NCBI GenBank assembly: GCA_902729315.2
Contig: LR746272.1
Location: 3,630,035-3,694,034, forward strand
Source: Spirodela intermedia
Taxonomy: Eukaryota; Streptophyta; Magnoliopsida; Alismatales; Araceae
Direction: 5' to 3'
Length of the DNA: 64,000 bases
The notes beneath the pieces were generated by a model. The model saw only the letters and a list, made by a program, of their open reading frames with translations. It was not told the origin of the DNA and did not search any database. Positions 49,382 to 61,600 of this stretch are shown here, one piece after another. A program made the translations under genes and the position numbers. How positions within the stretch are numbered: position 1 is the stretch's first letter; every line of letters begins with the position of its first letter.

Positions 49382-51680
49382 TAAAATCCAGAAACGGCTC
49401 TGTAAACATGGAATGACTGTTTATTCCTCCAGACTGATCGGTCAATGATTATTTAGTTGTATTTCATACCTCATGGGTAAACATAGCTGTAGTGAAGAGA
49501 AGTTTTCACGCGCAGTAGTGCATAGTGGAAACAAAATTTGAAACAGATTCAACTGAACCTTTAGTGCTTTGGATTTGAACCTTAATTTTATGGCTTAGAT
49601 AAAATCATGCATTGTAGAAATTTTTTCAGATGGATTTTCATTTACACAAGAAAATTATCACAATCATTTCCTTTATCATGAGCGTCTAACGAGCTCCTAG
49701 AACTTTGTAAATAACTGTTTCCTTCTAATATTTACATGCCTTTCTCAGAATTATCACCCTTACATTTTAAATAACTGACTCCTCGTCCATCACCAACTCT
49801 CCCTCAGCCTGTGGCTGTCTGGTGAATTATTCTCCATGCTTCGTGCATATGATTCCATGCACCTTCTCACCACACTGGTTTGAATAGTACTATAGAGAAA
49901 GCCCGAATAAAACAGACTTTAATTCCGATTAATTAGTAAGGCAAGTGTCACCCAATTTAATTCATTGATAAGGATGATTCCTAAGAAGTTCTGATGATTA
50001 CTTTAACCGCACTCGGCCATAGGCTCCTTCTGTACACAGAGTAATTGCACAAGTACAATTTAGGGAAATTCCTGTTCGCTCAACCATAGCAACTAGTGGT
50101 ACAACAAGAATAATCTCGTAAGTGGTCAACTGATGCTCATCTCAGAAGATGTTCATCGTTGTCAATTTTCTTGATACTACGTCTTAATATGTGCGACGTT
50201 AGATGAGGTATAATCAATAGGAATGAGTGTCACTTTATAGCAAAGTCAGTATACTGTATTCTTAATTTCTATTAGTAAAATAATTTTCCCGATAAGAATA
50301 GAGGTGAAGGCCAAACATAGGTCAAAAAGGTATCACAGTTGACGAGGCAGCAATTTACAAATGATGAAACCTCCTGCTTAGTGCTCTGCAGGATTACTAG
50401 TCCAATGACAAACTCACGAGATGTAATCTCTGCAAATACACACTACTGACACGATTATTCTTTCCATTGGAAAGCAATTTTTACTCGTGGCTCAGTTCGC
50501 GTTTGAATCTAGCCTCCCATCGGGATAATATCTTTATAATCAACGTATTTTTGGGAGGATTTTATAAATTATCCTTGTGATAATGGTGAAAGTTTAGGAA
50601 GGAGAGAATGCAAACGCGCAGAGACATAAGAACAGCACACAGAGGAGGGATATACAGACATAAATACAGACGGATGGAGAAAGAGGGGGAGAGAGAGGGA
50701 GCGAGCAAGCGAGAGTGAGACAGACCGAGACCGAGACAGAAATCATTCGGAGAATGGAATTATCTCTTATCATTCACCAAATGAGACTAAATGCTTTTAC
50801 TCGAACATCCAGACCTATGCGAAGTCGATGTATATGCCGTCTACTGTATTTTCCAACAACTAAGAAATGGCGCAGTCTTCCAAGTGATCATTTTTTAACA
50901 TTATTATTCATCTGTCTAAGGTACCCACATTTGCAAAACCTAGGGCCTCTGTTGTCTGCTATTGTGACTGCTTATGAACGTGGATGGACGGCACAATCAG
51001 TAAAATAGGTATTTGGATGCCACTGGTATCGTATTGGTCTCATCACCTCCGTCTCTCTTTCCCTTCATCGACTCGCAGCAAAAGAGGAAGGAAGATGATG
51101 ATCGCGACAAGGATGACGCACGGACTCTGGCTTTCATCTTTCAGAAGGGTAAATGTTTCGAATAAGCCATAAGCGGATGTTCATGAAACGCTGCATCAGA
51201 AATAGCTGATGAAGTTGAGATTTTGATGATACGCAGTTCTTCACATGAAACAGCTTTAAATCGATGGCGCTCATTACTAATCACTTCCCTGAAAAAAACT
51301 ATCACCGTTTAAATGGAAGGATGTATCTATTTTTCAACTGTTCTCTTTTCTTCTATCTTTCAACACCTTGGAACACCTTGGCAGCCGGCGAAGTAAGACC
51401 TCGTTGCTGATGACCGTGATAATGATGGTGAGATTGAAGGCGGAAATATTGATTCCGTTCGTCGCTAGTATTTGACCAAAGTCTATTAGAGCTATTATCG
51501 TGCTTGCCGACAGCGACCAGCACGGACAGATTTGCACACGGAGTGTCACCGTTATCACGTTACTCACGAACGCGTATGGAGATTTCCAAGCTCTGGAAAC
51601 ATCTTGGTCTCGCCTGCACGTGAGCTGGTAATAAGAAGTGCGTTTGAGCCCTCCGTCCTCCCTCACCAGATAGCTTCCAC
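49382..51680. other. Region between small ORFs, no firm gene
   Basis: A GA-rich leader-like stretch (50660-50730, gagggggagagagagggagcg) precedes a 97-codon frame (50715-51008) and a 62-codon frame (50984-51172), neither with recognisable motifs. The layout resembles the leader of the 48941 gene, so a decayed relative is possible. It is not called. Confidence 0.35.
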
Positions 51681-51686
51681 GAACGG

Positions 51687-51760
51687 GATATAAAGGCACC
51701 AACAAAGATGTAGAAGCGACTGATGAAGGATACGAGCGAGAGAGAGAGAGAGGTAGGCGA
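51687..51760 (+). promoter_or_regulatory. TATA-like element followed by GA-rich leader
   Basis: gggatataaaggcacc near 51687 is followed about 45 bp later by gagcgagagagagagagagag. The arrangement is like that at 48831-48940. The first good-context ATG after it is at 52035. This is a possible promoter, not proven. Confidence 0.35.
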
Positions 51761-52034
51761 CAACATTCGTATCCATACGCCGTATTCATTCCATTTAAAG
51801 AGAGATATACATAAATATCTATATTTAGGAATATACCCATACGAATAAATAGTTCGAACTTATACAGAAATGTATACATACATATAGAGAGAAAAAGATG
51901 GATAGATGATTAAATGATTCCAATTTTCCAGGGTGATAGGTGTATATGCATATATAGGGAGAGAAGAGAGAGATGGAAAGATAAATAAATAGTTGTAATT
52001 TCTGGCATTATATTGCAATCAAAGTTCTGCTACC

Positions 52035-52181
52035 ATGAATGAGTTGGTCAGTTTAATTTACAAGAACGTAGAATCACAGAAGAGGGAGGACCTGAAATTG
52101 GCGGAGCTTAATGGCGGATGGCTTTGCCCAGAAAGTGAAACCGATACTGCTCAATATGTGCTCTCATCAAATGCTAACGCC
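52035..52181 (+). CDS. Possible small ORF of 48 codons
   Basis: An ATG in reasonable context (accatga) opens a 48-codon frame to TGA, with a balanced composition and the pieces SLIYKNVESQKRED and LAELNGGWLCPES. It lies some 300 bp after the TATA/GA-leader arrangement at 51687-51760. Several out-of-frame ATGs occur between, so translation would require a spliced leader or reinitiation. No family is recognised. Chance is a serious alternative. Confidence 0.25.
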
Positions 52182-52329
52182 TGAGGAGGACCAAGGAGAA
52201 CAAAGTGATGTCTGGCTTAATGGTCTGCAATTCTCTGCGATAATTTCGACATTTAGAAAGCCAATTTTCTAATTTGACTATTTTCAAGTGCCTAGTCAAT
52301 ATTTAAAGAGTAAAAACTATAAAAGTTCT

Positions 52330-52579
52330 GCTGGCGAAGGATATTTGCAACACTCATCGCCGTTTATCCGTCTCTGCCTGACCCTGCCGTGCCTCCCTCA
52401 TACAGCCACGAGTACGTAAAAGGCGCCTATTAAGTCATCTCCTCTTGATCGAGAAGATGCAGTGGTGGGAGATCATGGACATCGTAGTCTACCATTTGAA
52501 AGGAGATTCCACAGGTTTTATAGTCTACCCCTGCCATTGCCAGAGCTTTGATAGTCTACCATCCTGTCTCTCTCATCAT
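52330..52579 (-). pseudogene. Broken copy of the small acidic protein family
   Basis: On the minus strand, paired ATGs at 52579/52576 are followed by an in-frame TAG, then KALAMAGVDY, PPLHLLDQEE and a double stop (TAA TAG). After that, TYSWLYEGGTA and a third stop precede MSVANIL. In order and spacing this is the 63036-63293 protein (EALAMMGAD, PPLHLLLDEEE, TYWWLQGG, AVANVV). The frame is kept throughout, with stops by substitution, so the gene died relatively late. The promoter side is interrupted by a foldback insertion (see 52718-53254). Confidence 0.82.
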
Positions 52580-52717
52580 TGACTGGGGGAAGGGTTAAGG
52601 GATACATGTATAGGCATCAGGATGCTCTACAGACTCCTTCCACCGCGTGATTAGTCACGTGGTTCACATGCTCAATAAACTCCAAAAGCTGGCAGCCCCA
52701 TAACGTTGTCACCATCT

Positions 52718-53254
52718 AAAAGGATCACACGCACGGGGTTGGAAAAGTTTGGGATCGGAGCGTCCTCATCTCCCCTTTTGTTGTACAGTGGAAGTCCGAT
52801 GCAATACGAAACATGAGCGAGTGAGAGGCACGGAATGGCGAAAAACAAGGAAGACACCGGAGTTACGTGGTTTGGAAAAACCTCCTACATCCACGGCCAC
52901 TGCATAAGATTAGGATAAAAACAACATGAGGACAAAGGACAAATATGTCCCTAAAAATTAAAATTTTCTCTTGGGGCCGTAGCCCCTTGGACACATCCTA
53001 ACTCACGTAGTCGAGGCGTGCAATTTCGCGCCCGAAGGCTGTAAGGGACAATCTCTGGAAGGAAGCTTGTTCTGTGTGAAGCCGTTGATGTATGAGGTTT
53101 CTCTGAACTACGTAGAACCGGTGTCTTCCTTGTTTCTCACCACTCTCTTCCTCTCTCTCTCTCTCTCTCCTGTTTCGTTTTGCATCGGACTTCTACTGTA
53201 CAATAAGTTAGAGCGAGGACGCTCTGATCCCTAAAAGGAAACAGGTGATCCTTA
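52718..53254. mobile_element. Foldback insertion: two inverted LTR-like fragments
   Basis: The left arm (52718-52905) and right arm (53079-53254) are reverse complements over about 180 bp, around a ~175-bp spacer. Shared stretches include aggatcac, gatc.gagcgtcctc, ttgtacagt.gaagtccgatg, acaaggaagacaccgg and cctacatcca/cctcatacatcaa. Phrases of this type (cgtcctc.., aagtccgatgc, ttacgtggtttgg) are typical of plant LTR-retrotransposon ends. The outer right end reads TGTAAGGATCACC on the minus strand, a normal LTR start. There is no coding content. It separates the broken small-protein copy from its former upstream region. A transcript through it would fold into a long hairpin. Confidence 0.75.
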
Positions 53255-53269
53255 CATTCGGTTAAAATG

Positions 53270-53400
53270 TTGAAAACATAGCTTTAAACAAAACTTGCCT
53301 TTTACCGACGACTTATGACCAGAGGCACCAATTGATGGCAGATATAGTCGCTAAGACCAGTCCATACAATTGGATAGTCGTCTGCCTTGCAACCATGATA
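53270..53400 (-). other. Duplicated upstream DNA shared with the 63-kb small-protein gene
   Basis: The segment (cgacgacttatgaccag.., aagaccagtcca, ggatagtcgtctgccttg) matches 63520-63630 (cgacgactgatgaccag.., acgaccagtcca, ggatagtcatcttcctg). In the 63-kb copy this DNA starts ~220 bp from the start codon. Here it is ~700 bp away, the difference being about the size of the foldback insertion. Confidence 0.75.
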
Positions 53401-54640
53401 TGGAAGTGAGGAATGTTGAGGATAATCCAAAAACGCATTTTACCAGCTCCCTTCTCCATCGAAAGATGACCGGGAACAACAGCATGGTCAGCATGGAGGA
53501 CCGCCTAACCAGCGAGTGGTTGACCTTTGTGGTGTGATGTGGATGATTCATGAAGCATCCAGAGTAGGTGAAATACTATTTTCTCGGATATCTTGTCATG
53601 CTCCTTGAAAAGAATTCTCTCTCCACAAGGCTATCGGTTTTTCTAACCTTAGATTCCTCGAAATATTTTAGCAATCATTCAGTCTAGAATAACAGAAATC
53701 TACTCATTGGAATGAAATATAGAGTCACCTACTATGTTGGCAATGGACGATTAAGTCGTTGGGAGTACTGTTGTCATGAGTACAGCTCTCCCTTTGCCAA
53801 CAAATATGTTGAAAGAACCATTCTTGGTCTAGGTAAAAGAGATCTGCACGCAACAATGTTATCATAGGTTTATTCCTCAAAATGAACAACCAGGGCCTGT
53901 CCTTCCATTGCGATGGAGATCTAGGACCAATAATGGACATTAACCTATTTTAGCAGTCCTCATCATAAGTAATGTTATTTTTATGTTTATTTTCAGGAAT
54001 TTGGGACAAAAATGTAGTTGTATAGCTAAATTCCCATTGTGACTATTTTAAGAGTTCTCATTACTTACATCATTTTGACTATTTAAGATCTTTCTCCACA
54101 CATTTTCTCTTTGAGACCTTTCCTAATACCAAAGTCACCAAATGATTCTAGTGTACCAACTAAGTCAATCTTTTTGTATTAACACCAATTAGGGGCTTAC
54201 GAGGGTGAGAGCCAGAAGAAAGGGAGAAGAGAAAAGGGGAGAGCCAACCGAAGGAAACAAGTACATCTATCTATAAAGAAGATAACTATCAATAACGTCT
54301 TCAAAATACCAGAATTTTTGAGTTGCACATTGTACAGAATTTTCAGCACATCTATTATCCCATCAATGTAGGAGAGATTACCTCTATTTGTGCTATTATG
54401 GGATATACTATTGATTGACTACAGTCTTAAATGCATAATATGCTTGATTTTTGATATATCCTTAATTTTCTAATCCTATTTATGTCATCTCTAAGAGATG
54501 CAAAAAAGGTGAGAATGCATTCGAACTACTTTTAGTGAGTTTTTAGCATACTTAATCTATGAAGGTTATTTTCTAATAAATGCTGATTGATGCGACTCAA
54601 TCGTTGTATAGTAAATCACGTAAATTTAAAATTTATAAAA
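53401..54640. other. Intergenic DNA, no supported gene
   Basis: Open frames of 66 and 71 codons on the minus strand (53351-53551, 53725-53940) show no motif. The rest is AT-rich. Confidence 0.35.
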
Positions 54641-55679
54641 TTAGAAAATATGATTTTTTGGATATTTAGAAGTATTTATGAACAAATATATAAATTATAA
54701 TTTAATAAAACTTCCAAAAAATAGCGATAATTTTTCAGGTCAATCATAAGGATGTAATATAATATCTAGTAATTATTCATAATTTTTCTTAATGAATACA
54801 ATTTTCTATGAATTTTATACTAAGAAATAAAAAGGAAATATATTTAAGATTCACGAAAAAAGGAAATAAGGGTGCGGGCATCAGAATGACATCAACGCTC
54901 GGCGAATGCAAATTGGGTAGAAATAGAGTTCTATTTGACAATTTTTATGTAAGTGATTACAAATGATTTAATTAATCAAATTAAGATTTGTAAAAGCCAG
55001 AAGAATCATAATTAAACGAAGTATCTTTTGGTAAATTAAAATCACACAAATTATCACTAAATGAAGTGTAAAGTAAGTTAAAAGTAGGAAAATAGAGTTC
55101 CAGCATCACGATAGCGATGCGTCGGCGATGTACCAGAATCCTAAGCATTCGGGAGGATTGTCGTGTAGTGTCTATGGCCTCGAAGGCTCACTTTGGACAA
55201 AGACGACGTGGGCAATCTCTAGATCTCCTTGCGAAGTCTAGAGATTAATGAAATGAGTCATCAAATTATCTCTAGCAACTGTCACCTAGGGAAACGAAAA
55301 AACAACGACTTTGCGGCTCTCTAGTGGCTGTCACCTAATAGAGAAGAGTTGGATGGAGGTGGGGCACGTGTCAAGGAGCTTCATCCTCAGGTCCGTGCAG
55401 CAAGAGGAGGCTCTTCATCGCATCTAGTACGCTCTCAGGAGGTGATGACTCGTCTCCTAGTAGATCGTCCTCTTCCTGACGACGGCTTGTTCGTTGATTA
55501 ATTGGAGATGCTTTACTTGATGGATTCACGATCCTTTTATCACAAATCATTCAACAATTTTAGTAATAATGCTCTGCAAATCGTGTTGATGAGATTTTCA
55601 CTACTGATCTAGTGATTCTAGTTACTTAATCTTGCACCGACAATTTATAGGAAAGTCGTGATAATCAGATAAAAAAAAT
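54641..55679. other. Probable decayed retroelement DNA next to repeat copy C
   Basis: A GC-richer stretch (55090-55500) with paired phrases (ctgtcacctagggaaacg / ctgtcacctaatagagaaga) lies inside AT-rich flanks. No reverse transcriptase or integrase motif could be found. The setting next to an LTR-like repeat suggests a non-autonomous element; this is inference. Confidence 0.35.
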
Positions 55680-56230
55680 ATGAGTTTTGGCTTTGGGAGG
55701 ATTCAAACCCACGTCAGTTGCCTACCCTTTCTTAAGAAGGCCGGTTTAGTCCCACATCAGTTGTGCGCTAATTTTTCAAGCATATATATACTAATATTTC
55801 ATTTTTGAGCAAGTCCCTTCTCTCGCGTGTACAATCACTCTTTGCCCCATAGCCGACTAGCCACTAGTGATGTAGAAGGGGAGTGGCACACATGTGCCCC
55901 TATCAGTCCAAGCCGCTCGAGCCCCTATTTGTGGCTACTTCTTGACTGAGCTTCCGACCCACTTGCGGGCCCAACTGGCTAGTAGGTCCCCCTCATTTTA
56001 TCTTTTTTAATTTTTTATTTCTTTTTCTTCATTTATCTCAAAAGTAAGATTATAAAAATCATATAAATTTGTGTAAAATTATATAATTATCCAAAAATTC
56101 ACATTAATCAATTGAAAACCACTTTTCACACTTTAACATAAATATAAGTCTATTTATCATGAGTTAAGGCTAAAACTATATTATTTACTAATTATTAATT
56201 CATGATAATGAAGACTTATCACTAATCTCT
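55680..56230 (-). repeat. Dispersed repeat, copy C (inverted relative to A and B)
   Basis: The reverse complement matches 45480-46000 almost end to end: tagtcccacatcagt, catcactagtggc region, gacccacttg.gggcc, atgattttataa, and the double tcatgataaatagac / aattcatgataatga parts. Confidence 0.65.
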
Positions 56231-58151
56231 CTATTTAGAATTTCTTTTCATTGAGTTTAATTCTTTTAGAACTTGACACTTTTTTCCTCATGCTTAACAT
56301 ATAGTAGGTGTGTCTTCAATTGTTTAAAATATTTTGTAGAGTTATGGCATACAAGATGCCATAGAGTTTCAAAATTAAGAGCTATGGCATAAAAGACACG
56401 ATGTTTCAGATATGTCTCAAAAATTATCCCAACAATGTTTCAAATCAGTTCGTTCTCTCATTGCCTTACGACAAGAGACTAGAGAGATGGAAGAAATTTT
56501 ATGCCAAAGACATTAAGAGCATTTATTTGAGTTGGTAGTTGGGCATATAGGGTAAAGGGAAACAACCACCATGGCACATTTTAATAATTCAGGCTTTTGG
56601 TAAGTTGATAGCCAATGGCACATGCACTACTCTAGCAGATGGATGTGACATGTAGATAGGATCTTCATACATTTTCTCAGTAATGTGTCTAGGGTTCAAT
56701 GCACATCATTGATCATGTGTACCTATAGTTGTTGAAGCCAACATATAATATGAAGAACAGCCATTGAGGTACATAAATAAGTGTTTGGATGGTACTATCC
56801 CTTGTTATTCTATTTAAAGTATTTTTCTGTTCTCTAACTTTGACATGAAAATAGGTCAAAAATGAAAAGAAAGGATGAGAAAAGGATGTTTAGCCAACCC
56901 AAGCCTTTTCTCTAGTTATTATTGATCCATAGACACCCTCAAAGAGTTGCTTCTCTCATTGCACTGTAGAGCTGCTGAGAGTAGAGTTTCTCATAAACTA
57001 ATTGTGTGCAATACGAAGGTGTCTCATTGATCATCTAACAATCACAAAAGACAACTTTCTGTTCCCTTGTTTAAGATACCCTCCTTGCTCAATCTCGTTT
57101 TTCCCATTCACTCACAAAGACAAATAGGGGAAAGACAAATGAGCATTTTCCTCAACCATATCCCTCCCCCTTTTGCCCTAGTAAATCCTCAAGACTACTC
57201 CCCAATTCCTCTCTCCTTACTATATCACTAGCAACAAAGATTCGACAAAGTTGCTAGTGTGCATGGCAAAGGAGACAAAGATCCAAGGAATGAGAGCCAT
57301 CTATGGGGTATTCAAGTGTTGAGTTGAGGACATCCAAGGCAGGTTCAAATTCACAATGGGACATATAAAATTTATTATGGAAGAAGGCTATCAGGCCTGC
57401 TTTTCCTTTTGATTACTTGGGTGGGTTGTATTAAATCCTCAAGATTTTTCCAATTCAAGACACATCACTCTATAGACTAATTGCATGAATTAAACCATGA
57501 GAGTTGAGCTCCACTTTGTTCCATTCTCTTTGATCTTTCCTTTTAGTGGCCATACAGCAAGCCAAGCAAATATCTCCATCAGTGTGTCAAGTTCAAGGGT
57601 GGTTCACACATTGGTCTGGTACTAAGGTCATACCAACCCTAACAAGTGACCATGTATTAAGGTGGGGAGCGTAGCAAAGAAACACCTTTGAATAACAAGA
57701 AACACCTTAAAATCTCCAAGTTAATTGGGAGCAACAACAAAATGATGGATCAAGAAGACCAAAATAGCACATTTCAAAATGTGGCTAATAAGAATGTTCA
57801 TCTATTGTCAATAATTCAATGTGTCTGGGGCAATGAAGCATGTTTGATTCTGTCGTCTTGAACTCTAAAATAATAATCCATTGCATGTAATATATCTAAA
57901 GCCACGTGTCACATGACATAGTTTACATAGAGTTCACACAATTTTATTCTCCATCAATATGTTGGTTGCACTCATCTTATTTTAGCCTTAGAAGATGTAA
58001 TGAAAAATTGTATCAGATATCATGATGAATGAAAATGACTTCATAATTAGAGTTATGCCCTATTCACTCCATTTTATTTGAAACTGACATCACACAAAGT
58101 GAGAAGTGTCCTCTTTGGGCACCACAACCTATGGTCACCAACATATAGTTT
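56231..58151. other. Intergenic DNA upstream of the plus-strand Copia element
   Basis: No gene or clear repeat. It ends with agttt (58147-58151), one copy of the Copia target duplication. Confidence 0.4.
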
Positions 58152-58442
58152 TGTTAGTATTTAATGCAAAAAAAACTTTCATTTTTTGTCTGTATTAAAC
58201 CCTTCTTTGTCTTTTAGTGGGCTAAAGTCGTTGTGCCTTTTAGTGGGCCATAAGTGGTCAATCCTTTAATGTGTGGCTATAAATACTCTTCTCTCTCTCT
58301 CATTTTATATTGAAAATTTCATTTTGTCCTTTTTTAGGGTTCGTGAGTGTGCAAACTGTCTCCTCTCTTACTCTCTCTCCCATCTATTTTCTCTCCAAAA
58401 TGATTGCTTCTCTTGCAAGTTTATTCTACTCTTTTTCGTACA
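58152..58442 (+). repeat. 5' LTR of plus-strand Copia
   Basis: 291 bp. It includes ggctataaatactc, a good TATA box, near 58276 and a CT-rich leader. The PBS starts at 58445. Confidence 0.9.
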
Positions 58443-58639
58443 AGTGGTATTAGAGTGCCAAGTTTGCATATTGGGAGTCAGTTTTTCTATGGAGAGGTCA
58501 GCATCATCTAAAGAGAAGAAACTCGAGGTTTGTGAAATTTATTTGGTGTTTTTTAGAGATTTCTTGCCGTAGCAAGGATTTTGAAGATTTGAATCAATAT
58601 TTACGTGAAGAGGTATCGTCATAGATAGTGACATGACAA

Positions 58640-61600
58640 ATGTTAATCCCCTAAATTTCTCACAACCCTTGTTTTGTTTTCTAATGGAGAGAGATATAAT
58701 TTCTGGAGCATTAAAAATAAGACATTTTTTATTTCTTAAGATCTATGGAAGTTAGTTGAGAGTGAAAATAAACGAGAGACTTTAAGATAAAAAAATAAAG
58801 AATTTCAGGAAAAAGATGCCAAAGCATTATTATTTTTACAGCAATCAGTTTTAAAAGTAATTTTTCCATGAATTATTAATGCATCAAGTTCATTTGAAGT
58901 ATGAATATTTTTGGGAGATGAATTTCATGGTGATAACATTGTTATGAATGTGAAGCTTCAAACTCTTCATTGAGAATTTGAAAATATTTTATAAAATCAG
59001 ATGAATCATTGCATAATTTATTTTCTAGAGTTGTTGTTATTATAAATCAAATGAGAATATTTGGTGAAGATATTTATGAAAAAAAATTATTAATTTTTTT
59101 TAAAAGTTTGACTTCTAAATTTGATCATATTATGGCTATCATTGAACAAGTTAAGGATTTATCTATTTATATGCAAAATGAGTTGGTTGGAGCATTGTTA
59201 GCACATGAAGAATGAATTAATAGATAAAAGAAAAAAATCTATTGAACAAACATTTTAAGCAAAGGTTGAACTTTCAAAGAATAAGAAAATTAATGAAGGT
59301 ACATCTACACAACGAGAACGTGGTAGAGGACACTATCAAAATAGAGCCATGGAAGAGGACATGGTAGATCATATTATTGGTAGCAAACAAATAATGGAAG
59401 AAATAAAAAAAATGTAAAACCAAATTACAAAATTATGCAATGGCATTTTTGTAAGAAATATTGTCACATTGAAACATATTGTTATGAAAAGGCAAAAAAA
59501 TAAAAAAAATATGAGAGAAGAGAATTTTAAACCAATGTGTAATTTTTGCAAGAAGTATGGTCATGTTAAAGCAAATTGTTGAGACAAAAAAAAGGAGCAA
59601 GCAAATATTATTGAAGAAAATGATCAAAATAAGTTGTTTATAACTAATATTTCTTCAAGCTCAAGTACATCAAATATATAGTTTATTGATAGTCATTCAG
59701 CAATCATATGACACGTGAAAAAGATTTATTTCAGAATATTGACCTCTATGATTTGTAATGTTACTATTGGTGATGAAAATAGTGTGAAAATTGAAAGCAT
59801 TGGTACTATTACTGTTCATACTAAATCAAGGGCAAATACATTAATTCATGATATTTATTTTGTTTCAAAGTTAGCACATAACTTGCTTAATTTGGATCAA
59901 TTATTAGAATGTGACTTTATTATTCATTTCAAAGATGATAGATGTGTTATCAAGTATAAGAAGAGTGGCATGACTCTAATGGTGATTCCTAAGGTTGGAA
60001 AGAGGATGTTTCCTCTTGATATTTCAAGACATTGATTTTTACATGATTACAAAAGAAAATGATTTATCTTCACTTTGACATATACATTATGGTCATTTAA
60101 ACTTTAATGCATTGAAATTATTACATCACAAGCATATGGTTGCTGGTTTACCTTATATCTCAGCAAATGAGAAAATATGTGAAGGATGTGTTTATGACAA
60201 ACAACATTGATTATCATTTCCTATTGACAAATCATGAAGAGCAAGGTTTCTTCTTGAATTATTACATGCTGATTTATGTGCTCCAATGAGGATATTAACC
60301 TTAAATGGTAGTCAATATTTTTTATTGATTGTTGATGACTTCACACATATGAGTTGGGTTTATTTTATTTCTCATAAATCTGAAGCATTTGAAAAGTTTA
60401 TTTATTTCAAAGATTTTATTGAAAAATCAAGTGGGCATGTCATTAAAACTCTTTGAACAGATTGAGGGGGAGAATTTATTTCTCATGAATTTGAGTTATT
60501 TTGTAAGAAGCATAGAATTAAAAAATAACTCACTATTAGAAAAACTCTAGAGTAAAATGATATTGCTGAAAGAAATAATAGAACTATTTTCTTAATGATT
60601 TTTGGACTGAAGCTGTTGCAACTTCTATTTATCTTTTAAATATTTCTTCTGTAAAAGTGGTGATGAATATGACTCTTTATGAAGCTTGGTATCATCCAAA
60701 GACTAATGTTAGTCATTAAACTTTTTTGGTTGCATATCTTATGCTTTAATTAATGCTGATAATCATGGTAAGATGACAAAAAGAGTGAAAAATATATATT
60801 TTTTTGGATATAATGATGAATACAAGAGTTATGGATTATATAATCCTGAAGCAAAAAGATTATTGATTTTTTGTGACATTATATTTGATGAATATGCTTG
60901 CTAGAATTGGAATGCAGATCCAATTCATCAAATTTCTTCTTATGAAAATGGGCAAAAAATTATACATAATGGTGAAGATTCAATAGGTGAAGCTTCTACT
61001 TCATGCGTCACACCTTCAAGATCTTCTTTAAGAAATGCGAGTGATATTAATGGCCAAAACGATTCAAGTTTAAAATCATCAAGTCTTCCAAGAAAAATAA
61101 AATTTGTATGTGATATTTATGAATCATGTGTTTTTACTCTTATGATTGTAGAACCAACAAGCTATGAGGAGGCACAAGACAGATGAATGGGAGAAGGCAA
61201 TGCAAGAAAAAATTACAGCAATAGAGAAGAATGATACATGAGAGTTGATGAATTTATCAGAAAAGGGAAAAGTAATTAGAGTCAAATGGGTTTACAAAGT
61301 GAAGTATAAACCGGAAGAAAATGTTCAAAAATACAAGACAAGGTTAATAGTGAAGGAATATGCACAGCAACAAGGTATTGATTACTTTGAAACATTTTCT
61401 CTAGTTGTAAGATTTGAAACAATCTGTATTCTTTTAGCCAGGGTAGCTTAAATGAAATAAAAAGTTTTTCAATTTGATGTTAAATCAGTATTTTTGAATG
61501 ATTATTTGAATGAAGATATATATGTTGAGCAACCACCAGGTTTTATTCTTGAAGGAAAAGAGAACAAAGTTTATAAAATAAAGAAAGCACTTTATGGCCT

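Noticed and set aside
51334-51879. 181-codon minus-strand open frame
   Set aside because: It runs against a better TATA/GA-leader arrangement on the plus strand and shows no recognisable motif.
55680-55800. tRNA-like 'ggattcaaaccc' phrase
   Set aside because: No acceptor stem or anticodon arm can be formed around it; it is part of a dispersed repeat.
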